From assembly GCA_021828345.1 (NCBI GenBank), contig JAJZJI010000013.1:1-22721 (forward strand): a DNA stretch of 22,721 bases, read 5' to 3'. A program made the position numbers and the translations under genes. The DNA is from Microcaldota archaeon (GTDB taxonomy: Archaea; Micrarchaeota; Micrarchaeia; Micrarchaeales; Micrarchaeaceae). The notes under the pieces were generated by a model that saw only the letters and a program-made list of their open reading frames with translations, made no database searches and was not told the origin of the DNA. How positions within the stretch are numbered: the first letter of the stretch is position 1; every line of letters begins with the position of its first letter. Of the stretch, positions 16,441-22,721 are shown piece by piece.

Positions 16441-16974
16441 ATGAAAAACATGAAACTACAATTTTGGAGTTTTGATATTATATTTGCAGTTGTAGTTTTT
16501 ACAGTCACTCTTACAGTTATATCCTTTGTATGGTTTGATATAACAAATCAGCTATCACTATCGTATGGCGGCAGTTCAACAATAATGCAGATACAAACGC
16601 AGACCCTTGCATATACATTGCTATCCCCCGGATCCCCATCATATTGGGAGGGCACAGTAAATACAACAAATTCAAGCACATGGAACAATATAAGCGTAGG
16701 TCTTGGATCTGGAAAAGGTTTATCTATGAAAAAAATATATACGCTTATGGCAATGTCTAATAATAATTATCAAGCTACAAAGCAGGCGCTTGGTATAGGA
16801 TATGATTATTATATAAAAATCTACAATAACAATATTAACATAACAATAGGCAGCAATCCTATAACAAACAACGGTTATACCGTATATGTTATAAGAAAAG
16901 TATCATCCATAAATGGTGTGCCCGTTACAGTTGAGATAGTACTTTGGACAGGAACAGCATTTGGTGTTGCATGA
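16441..16974 (+). CDS. Small pilin-like protein (minor pilin candidate)
   Basis: Small surface or filament subunit. After a very short N-terminus come KLQFWSFDIIF and a hydrophobic helix of about 22 residues, then an exterior domain with sequons. The QFxSFD-type start recurs among archaeal pilin-like proteins. No LamG domain is present. The C-terminus YVIRKVSSINGVPVTVEIVL, then W, looks like the closing beta strand of the pilin head. I use the ATG at 16441 (178 residues, 4 nt after the previous stop). An in-frame ATG at 16423 would add MHRHDF and overlap the previous gene by 14 nt, and an ATG at 16450 is also possible. The stop overlaps the next ATG as ATGA. Being the only plain pilin in the operon, it shows what the large proteins may be built on. 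Confidence 0.78.
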   Translation: MKNMKLQFWSFDIIFAVVVFTVTLTVISFVWFDITNQLSLSYGGSSTIMQIQTQTLAYTLLSPGSPSYWEGTVNTTNSSTWNNISVGLGSGKGLSMKKIYTLMAMSNNNYQATKQALGIGYDYYIKIYNNNINITIGSNPITNNGYTVYVIRKVSSINGVPVTVEIVLWTGTAFGVA

Positions 16975-18785
16975 TGAAAAATAATTACAAAGGATTCCTT
17001 TTTACGCTAGATGCGATATTTTCGTTAGTTATAGCAAGCCTTGCAGTATCTACGCTCTTATATGTAAGCTTTGTAACGCCTGTTGCGTCAAATAGCCAAA
17101 ATGACAAGGCAAGCAGTGTGTTAAATAGCATGCTTGCTTTAAGTACGGGAAGTGTTATAGGTAATGGGAGTATATCTGGCGTATACTCCAATCCATATAT
17201 AAGTTATAACCCAAATATAAAAATGCCAATATTAACATCCTCTTCATATATACGATACAACAAAAATATACCTAGTACAAGTGTGAATGCCATAACCATA
17301 TCAATATGGATATATCCCACCGGTGCTGGAAGCGGAACTGGTGCTGGAAATATTGCAAGCGCGCTAAATGGCAGTGGCGGAATGATATTATCAAGCGCCA
17401 ATAGTTATCAGCTTGCGCGATTCCCAAATGGCCAATTATATTATTCGTTTAATACTATAGGACTTAGCTGGATTGATACCAATCACTATATACCAATGAA
17501 TAAATGGAGCAATATCGTCCTTACGTATTCAAGGGCAAGCGGCACGTTAAATATATATGACAACTCAACGCTTATATCAACTGCAGGCTTCTCTGGTCCT
17601 TTGACTATGAGTTCAAGTCCGTGCATAGCAGCATTTTCAGTAGGAAGCAACTGTTATGCAAATCAGAATTTTTACGGCAGCATAATGAATGTACAAATAT
17701 ATAATGTGACATTAAATCCCACAGATGTACATTACCTGTATAGTGAAGGTTTATTTGGGCTGCCAATTGGGAAACATAATCTTTTAGGATGGTGGCCGCT
17801 GGATGGAAATTCGAATGATTATAGTGGTAATAATCAGGATTTAACCTATAACAATGTTACTTTTTCGAGTATAAATAAAACGGCTTTCGGAAATCTTAAT
17901 TTATCAGATAGCGCACCCATTCTCCAGACAATGGCAAATTTATATTTGAATGGATATGGTGGTTACGCATCAGAAATAATGTACTCTAGCGCGAATATCA
18001 GCGACTATGGACTGTTCATAAATAACAAATATGCGCCCGCTCTTAATATAGCAGATTTCAATGGTACGAATAGTTACATAAATGTGACTGGACCAATGAA
18101 TCTACAAAACTTCACAATATCAGCATGGGTTATGACAACCAATTTAAAAAATGAGACAATAGAAACTGGCAACCCCACCGGATCCAATCACTTGCTTGAA
18201 ATATTTTACGGTAATAGTATATGCTCTAATAAAATACCAATAAGTGGATATTTCTTTGTAGGTGCATATAACAACGTACATGTATGTTCTGGATTATCAG
18301 TAACTCCAGATAAATGGTATAATGTAGTAACAACCTACAATCAAAACTCCATAGACATATATGTAAATGGTGAATTAAATGGCACCTATCTTAGTAGTGG
18401 GATCCCAGGAGCATCATCATTTGAAACAATAGGTGACTGCTTAACATGTGTAAAATATGCCTTTGATGGGTATATAGCTAATTTGCAGATATTTAATAGT
18501 ACATTAAGTGCCAAACAGATTGCTGCTGCTTATAGTTTTGGAGTAGGTAGCATCCCCATATCTACAAAAAGAATAGATGGATGGTGGCCGCTGGATGGGA
18601 ATTCGAATGATTATACAAATAATTACAATATTGGTGTGCCAACAAACGTTATTTATCAAAACACATCCTTTATTCCTATAGCACTTACAAATTCATATCT
18701 TGTAAGCAGAGGAGCTACATCAATGGAATTACATAACGGAAATTATATATCAATAGATAATGTAAGTATTGTGGTGTGGAAATGA
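16971..18785 (+). CDS. Pilin-type surface protein with two LamG-like domains
   Basis: Third gene of the operon, 604 residues from the ATG at 16971, which overlaps the previous stop as ATGA. The frame is open further upstream to a TTG at 16944, but those residues read as shadow of the previous gene. The N-terminus KGFLFTLDAIFSLVIASLAV is a FTLDA-type pilin-like signal helix. Two LamG-like domains follow at about 90-260 and 357-520. Each ends in a jelly-roll closing motif (F/Y-G-S/Y-I-x-N-x-Q-x-x-N) and leads into a WWPLDGNSNDY block (W274-W275 and W538-W539). The last 25 residues (VSRGATSMELHNGNYISIDN then VSIVVW) resemble the end of the small pilin just upstream. Hence the LamG domains may sit inside a pilin head. 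The ligand is unknown; carbohydrate or protein binding is usual for LamG folds. Confidence 0.82.
   Translation: MMKNNYKGFLFTLDAIFSLVIASLAVSTLLYVSFVTPVASNSQNDKASSVLNSMLALSTGSVIGNGSISGVYSNPYISYNPNIKMPILTSSSYIRYNKNIPSTSVNAITISIWIYPTGAGSGTGAGNIASALNGSGGMILSSANSYQLARFPNGQLYYSFNTIGLSWIDTNHYIPMNKWSNIVLTYSRASGTLNIYDNSTLISTAGFSGPLTMSSSPCIAAFSVGSNCYANQNFYGSIMNVQIYNVTLNPTDVHYLYSEGLFGLPIGKHNLLGWWPLDGNSNDYSGNNQDLTYNNVTFSSINKTAFGNLNLSDSAPILQTMANLYLNGYGGYASEIMYSSANISDYGLFINNKYAPALNIADFNGTNSYINVTGPMNLQNFTISAWVMTTNLKNETIETGNPTGSNHLLEIFYGNSICSNKIPISGYFFVGAYNNVHVCSGLSVTPDKWYNVVTTYNQNSIDIYVNGELNGTYLSSGIPGASSFETIGDCLTCVKYAFDGYIANLQIFNSTLSAKQIAAAYSFGVGSIPISTKRIDGWWPLDGNSNDYTNNYNIGVPTNVIYQNTSFIPIALTNSYLVSRGATSMELHNGNYISIDNVSIVVWK
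17780..17826 (+). repeat. WWPLDGN boundary repeat, copy 3 (long form)
   Basis: Encodes LLGWWPLDGNSNDYSG after the first LamG domain of the 604-residue protein. Its right half matches the copy at 18581 at all but one of 25 positions (from CTGGATGG to GATTATA). Confidence 0.8.
18581..18615 (+). repeat. WWPLDGN boundary repeat, copy 4
   Basis: Encodes WWPLDGNSNDY after the second LamG domain of the 604-residue protein. The codons used are the same as in the other copies, which is more than protein constraint alone would require. Confidence 0.8.
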
Positions 18786-21700
18786 GTTTATTTAATAAAA
18801 AATCTAAAAAGGGTTTTCTACTTACGCTTTTAACCTTAGTCATATTTATACTAATGTTAGGTGAACTCGTAACATACGTTTTAGTAAGCTCCAATTATTA
18901 TTCACTTGCGGGAGATACCTCAGTGGCTCTTAACTCCGGAAGCGCTACACTAAATCTTAATACAAGTATGGGACAATTTCTTTCTGAATCTTTAAGTCAC
19001 GCAATAATTGCAATAAATAATTATGAAGTAAATTCATCTCTCTATAATGGCACATTCATAAATAATACACCTTTAACAATAAAAATATTGATGGAAAATG
19101 GAACATTTGAAGGAAATGTAATAGGATATATGAGTAGTTATACGATTAATAGTTACATAAACAGCGTTAAAAAAAGCTCATCATCCGAACAGATATTTAT
19201 TAACATAACAAATGCAAGCCTTTCGATATATCAAACTAATCCATTTTATGTAAATGCAGCTTATACAGCATTTGCTAACATTACTTCAGCGTCTGGAAGC
19301 ACAACATACCCGATACATGTATTGGCACAGGCGCCCTTATCATATGCCAATGACTTGTTTGCATCAGAACATGGCAAACATATCGATATTATTCCAACAA
19401 ATATAACACGTGCAGTGCCAATAACTGAATCTAACGTCATAAATAATGGGAGCACTTCACCATTCATGTTTGAATATGGAAAAATATATTATTATCCTGG
19501 AAAACTTGCTCCAACGAATGGGTGCAGTACATTCTCTAGGTCCTTTGAAAATAATAATTATATTCTTGTAGCATATAATGCAATCTCAATAAATAGCACC
19601 GCTTGTGGATTTGGGGGTTTAGTAACTAACATGTTAAATAACACACCCCCATACAAGCCATATTTGCAACTTAACATAAGTGTCAACAACTTAACTATTA
19701 TACCAATAAGAAATGGAACGTACGCATTATTAGACGGACCTGCAACATCACTTTTGGATATATCACCTATAGTGAGCGCACTCAATACAAGCTATTTGTA
19801 TCCTTCAATATATAGACCGTCATATATTAATAGAGCGGATGGATCGCAAATTAATTCTCCTGGCGGCTCATTTTATTTTTATACGCCAAATATCAAAGTC
19901 GCAACAATAACCGCGCCATCCACCCTTCCTTCAAATATAATAAACCAGAATGGAACGTATAATATGAATACTACATTATCACGATTAGGGTTCAATTATA
20001 CAATTAGCATGTGGTTTGATCTTAAAAGCATATCTAGCAAGGCGTCATCAGGAGCAGTTTATGGCGATAATTTTAGAAGCCCAATTTTTGATATATATAA
20101 TAAAACGGGTTTTGATTTTGGGAGCGCATGGGCTGGTGGAAATTTAACTTCAATTGGTGGTGAAGAAAACTTTATGTGGAGTGAAAATTACTCTGCAAAT
20201 GCAACATACCAACAACAAAATTGCGTTACAGAAAATGGAACAATTCAGAGCAACACATGGTATAATGCAGTAGTAAAGGTATTTGATTATAGTAAAATAA
20301 ATATTTATCTTAATGGAAGATTAATGAATACATGCAACATCGTAACAAATACAATATTTGTTGCACTAAATAGCACAAATCTTGCATTTGCATATGGAAT
20401 GAATCCTGGAAGCACAAATGCTATAGCAAACAGCAGCATATCAAATATACAGGTATATAATAGAACACTGAATAATACGCTTATTAATGAGATATATCAA
20501 AATGGCATTGCAGGGTTGCCAGTTAGTCAAAATTCTCTTATTTATTGGGCGCAGCTCAATGGCAATATAAATTATTACAATGGGACTAAAGCAACTAGAA
20601 CGCTTCAGCCAAAAAGCATATCAAATAATGTCAGATTTAATAATATAACAAATTATTCTGTAGATTCCACTGAATTTGGCATAAATAATATGATGAATGC
20701 GAGCAGCGCCTATGGATTTGGATGTAATAATGCAAGTAACTGTACATATAGTTCGCTTTATTTAAATAATGGAAAATTATCAAGCGGAAAAATTGCATAT
20801 TTAAATGCAAGCGCAAATGATTATATGACTGCGTATATAGGCAATTGGATTGATTCTAATACCAATTTAACTATAACTGCATGGTTTGATGGTACAAGTC
20901 TAGGCGGACCGATATTTGGGTTATATAGCCCGTCTAGTGGTGTTAATGAAGCATTACTTAGCATGGACAGCAATTCTGCCATAAGCGCATATCTGCCCGG
21001 ATCTGGAACAACTACATTATATGCCAAGTTTAATACATTATATTTTGCCGCCCTTACTTATAATTCAATATCAGGATTTAATACATTTTATCTTAATGGA
21101 AAACTAATTGAAAGTGGAACAATTACGTATACACCAATTGGAATGAATGAGTATTTCACGAATAAAATAACTGGGACAAAACCAGCATTTACTCCAGATT
21201 ATTTCAATGGTTATATTTATAGCTTATCAGTATATTCAAAAAATCTGACTGGAACGCAACTATCAAATCTTTATAATGAGGGACCATATGGAAACCCACT
21301 TTATGGAGTTCAAGATTGGTGGAAGACTAATGGCAATCTTTATGATTATGGACCACAAAACAACAACGGATTTTATAATGGAAATTTCATAAATAGCACT
21401 AGAGCATTTTCAACAGAGACTGATGCATTTGGCATATATAAAGGGATTATGCCTACATACTTTTCATTTACCCCAGATGTAAATAATGGTAATATAGCAT
21501 ATGTAAATATACCGACATTAATGCCAAAATCGTATAGTTCATTTTCTTATTTTGGATGGGTTTATGCTACAGCAAACGAAATTGACGGACGTGTATTTAC
21601 CACATCTGCGGGGGATAGTGGGACTATAGAATTAGCAATTAGTAATTATACACATCCAAGATTAATGGTTAATGGTTATGGGTTCTCAGGATGGACAGGA

Positions 21701-22144
21701 GTTGGAGCTCCATTTAAAATGAACACCTGGAACTTTATAGGTGTGGTATATAACACATCAGGAGCACACATATTCCTCAACGGAATTGATGATTATAATA
21801 GTAACCCTAGCGAGTCTGGAGCTACATTGGGCAATATGCAAATAGGAGCAACATCCTCACTAGTTAGCGCAAACAATCAATTTTTAGGTGACGTATCAGA
21901 TTTCCAATTTTATAATACTGGACTTAATAAGAGCGAGGTTAAAAGTTTATATTTAAATAACACAGTCAGGTATGTATTACCTTATGCTTATTTGCCATTA
22001 GGCATCCCAAATAATAGCACACTTAACCAAACACCAGATATAACTGGTGGGAATTCAATAGGCTACTTAGTAGGAAATATTAAGGGGCGCACCTGCACTG
22101 CAGAAAATGTTAGTGTTGGATTATGTTTTGTAGTTTATAAATGA
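18782..22144 (+). CDS. Giant N-anchored surface protein with LamG-like domains
   Basis: Last gene of the operon, 1120 residues from the ATG at 18782, which overlaps the previous stop as ATGA (a GTG six bases earlier is also in frame). The N-terminus KKSKKGFLLTLLTLVIFILM is a basic patch and one hydrophobic helix, related to but different from the FTLDA type. Residues 30-380 form a domain I do not recognise, with many sequons. Three LamG-like regions follow at about 387-580, 670-837 and 893-1060. The boundary blocks are degenerate here: WAQLNGN and WWKTNGN in place of WWPLDGN. The C-terminus ends in a Cys pair and FVVYK. It should be largely outside the cell and glycosylated. The LamG calls are by pattern; the third is the weakest. 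Confidence 0.8.
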   Translation: MSLFNKKSKKGFLLTLLTLVIFILMLGELVTYVLVSSNYYSLAGDTSVALNSGSATLNLNTSMGQFLSESLSHAIIAINNYEVNSSLYNGTFINNTPLTIKILMENGTFEGNVIGYMSSYTINSYINSVKKSSSSEQIFINITNASLSIYQTNPFYVNAAYTAFANITSASGSTTYPIHVLAQAPLSYANDLFASEHGKHIDIIPTNITRAVPITESNVINNGSTSPFMFEYGKIYYYPGKLAPTNGCSTFSRSFENNNYILVAYNAISINSTACGFGGLVTNMLNNTPPYKPYLQLNISVNNLTIIPIRNGTYALLDGPATSLLDISPIVSALNTSYLYPSIYRPSYINRADGSQINSPGGSFYFYTPNIKVATITAPSTLPSNIINQNGTYNMNTTLSRLGFNYTISMWFDLKSISSKASSGAVYGDNFRSPIFDIYNKTGFDFGSAWAGGNLTSIGGEENFMWSENYSANATYQQQNCVTENGTIQSNTWYNAVVKVFDYSKINIYLNGRLMNTCNIVTNTIFVALNSTNLAFAYGMNPGSTNAIANSSISNIQVYNRTLNNTLINEIYQNGIAGLPVSQNSLIYWAQLNGNINYYNGTKATRTLQPKSISNNVRFNNITNYSVDSTEFGINNMMNASSAYGFGCNNASNCTYSSLYLNNGKLSSGKIAYLNASANDYMTAYIGNWIDSNTNLTITAWFDGTSLGGPIFGLYSPSSGVNEALLSMDSNSAISAYLPGSGTTTLYAKFNTLYFAALTYNSISGFNTFYLNGKLIESGTITYTPIGMNEYFTNKITGTKPAFTPDYFNGYIYSLSVYSKNLTGTQLSNLYNEGPYGNPLYGVQDWWKTNGNLYDYGPQNNNGFYNGNFINSTRAFSTETDAFGIYKGIMPTYFSFTPDVNNGNIAYVNIPTLMPKSYSSFSYFGWVYATANEIDGRVFTTSAGDSGTIELAISNYTHPRLMVNGYGFSGWTGVGAPFKMNTWNFIGVVYNTSGAHIFLNGIDDYNSNPSESGATLGNMQIGATSSLVSANNQFLGDVSDFQFYNTGLNKSEVKSLYLNNTVRYVLPYAYLPLGIPNNSTLNQTPDITGGNSIGYLVGNIKGRTCTAENVSVGLCFVVYK

Positions 22145-22258
22145 CCTGAGGTAAAATCATTAGTTAATCATTTTATTAGTCACTACTTAATACTTAACCT
22201 CGCCAATTTGAATAGCGATATCTCTAACCTTTTACTCTAAATCAATTCGCCAAATTGA
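22145..22258. other. Gene-free junction after the LamG operon
   Basis: AT-rich, non-coding. It holds a 7-bp tandem duplication of TACTTAA (22184-22197). A near-direct repeat CGCCAATTTGA / CGCCAAATTGA lies at 22201-22211 and 22248-22258. A small inverted repeat TCAATT-CGCCA-AATTGA spans 22242-22258. I see no clear terminator hairpin and no convincing end of an insertion sequence, although the small repeats lie where such an end might be expected. Confidence 0.4.
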
Positions 22259-22721
22259 CTTTTACCAGCACAGATTAAGGTTTTTATCCCCGCTGAAAAA
22301 GGGGCGATAAAAGTTGAAGGCAAGAAATACATTTGTACGAAGTTTACATCACAAAGAAAGGGAGAATTCCTTTACATGTTTTTCTCTAAGGATCTTTGTG
22401 AGGATCAGTTGCGAAAAGAGGCGGAGAACTTCGAAAGGATGAAAAAGAAGGGCGATAAACTGCTAAAGAAAGCCAAAAATCACAAAACGACTCAAACGAT
22501 ACCGTCAAACAACGGTTGGATTGTGCTCTATCCGAAACTGCAGCAAACATTCGGTGACATAGAAAATCCATACATCAACAAATTAGAGGGTTTCTTTATA
22601 TTGGAAAGTTCGGTTGACACCACTCCTGAAAAAATTCTAAACGTCTACAAAAACGGGTGCAGAGAAGCTTATCCGTTCGATGAAGGAGGGAGGGAAACTG
22701 AGGCCCATAAGGCACTGGACC
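22259..22721 (+). pseudogene. IS4/IS1634-like DDE transposase remnant, 5'-truncated and frameshifted
   Basis: Remnant of an insertion-sequence transposase, cut by the right edge. The frame opens at 22259 after a TGA with no start codon nearby; the first ATG is at about 22376, inside the domain, and the N-terminal part with the first catalytic Asp residues is not seen. Recognisable text is KLEGFFILESSVDTTPEKIL then NVYK, the usual approach to the catalytic Glu. At the A-run 22649-22653 the reading frame shifts by one: in the next frame the text continues TGAEKLIRSMKEGGKLRPIR then HWT, the typical E-x6-K region with a conserved RPI-x-HW. One extra A explains it (or a sequencing error). The codon use (GAG, GCG, CTG, CCG) and GC are unlike the LamG genes beside it, so it was probably acquired. 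The IS family is uncertain. Confidence 0.72.
22282..22312. other. Hairpin at the start of the transposase remnant
   Basis: TTTTATC (22282-22288) pairs with GATAAAA (22306-22312). CCC (22289-22291) pairs with GGG (22302-22304), leaving one bulged C and a loop of about ten bases. It lies within the open transposase frame. It could be a protective structure against outside transcription, as seen at IS ends, a leftover terminator of the LamG operon, or chance. No T-run follows. Confidence 0.35.

Noticed and set aside
16944..16970. TTG start adding nine residues to the 604-residue LamG protein
   Set aside because: The added residues have no signal-sequence character and are read from the end of the previous gene; ATG at 16971 gives the usual ATGA overlap and a short basic N-terminus.
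13569..22144. LamG proteins as secreted glycoside hydrolases
   Set aside because: No paired catalytic acidic motif of concanavalin-type glucanases (such as ExDxxE) was seen. The repeats look like binding domains.
22184..22197. Tandem TACTTAA as a target-site duplication
   Set aside because: The copies are directly adjacent with no element between them, so they do not mark an insertion.
22646..22660. Programmed frameshift in the transposase
   Set aside because: The change needed is one base forward, the run is only five A, and the N-terminal half of the gene is missing. Decay or a sequencing error is simpler.
1..22721. tRNA, rRNA or CRISPR array
   Set aside because: I saw no tRNA cloverleaf signatures, no rRNA-like conserved segments and no regularly spaced repeats with unique spacers. 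The only repeats are coding ones in the LamG genes.

Overview
The window looks like a chromosomal piece of a small-genome, AT-rich archaeon. The archaeal markers are an S-layer gene of the methanococcal type, an aMBF1 transcription factor, FEN1 with a C-terminal PCNA-binding box, an AglB/STT3 oligosaccharyltransferase, a two-subunit 2-oxoacid:ferredoxin oxidoreductase, archaeal class III (pilin-type) signal sequences, and TATA boxes about 25 nt upstream of many starts with very short or no leaders. Low GC, tight gene packing and large LamG surface proteins would fit a DPANN lineage such as the ARMAN/Parvarchaeota/Micrarchaeota group. That placement is inference; there is no rRNA in the window.

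Layout. 1-801 (minus): 5' part of an S-layer gene starting at TTG, running off the left edge. 969-3182 (minus), 3320-4843 (plus) and 4904-7312 (plus): a surface-glycosylation locus with a GT-C-like membrane protein, an unrecognised membrane protein with a sequon-rich exterior domain, and a divergent STT3. 7422-10525 (plus): informational and housekeeping genes (aMBF1, FEN1, an unrecognised protein with a possible nuclease-like motif layout, a HAD hydrolase). 10552-13474 (minus): oxidoreductase beta, oxidoreductase gamma-alpha fusion, and a DUF167 protein. 13569-22144 (plus): a four-gene operon of pilin-signal proteins, three of them giants with tandem LamG domains, with the last two junctions overlapping as ATGA. 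22259-22721 (plus): a decayed DDE transposase of foreign-looking composition, cut by the right edge.

How it fits together. The S-layer protein, the 507-residue membrane protein and the LamG proteins are all rich in N-x-S/T sequons, and the STT3 that would glycosylate them lies in the same window. The most interesting unit is the pilin/LamG operon. Its proteins appear to be pilin-like subunits into which lectin-like jelly-roll domains were built, which suggests a cell-surface adhesive assembly, perhaps for contact with a host or neighbouring cell. No assembly ATPase or membrane platform gene is present here, so any secretion machinery must be encoded elsewhere.
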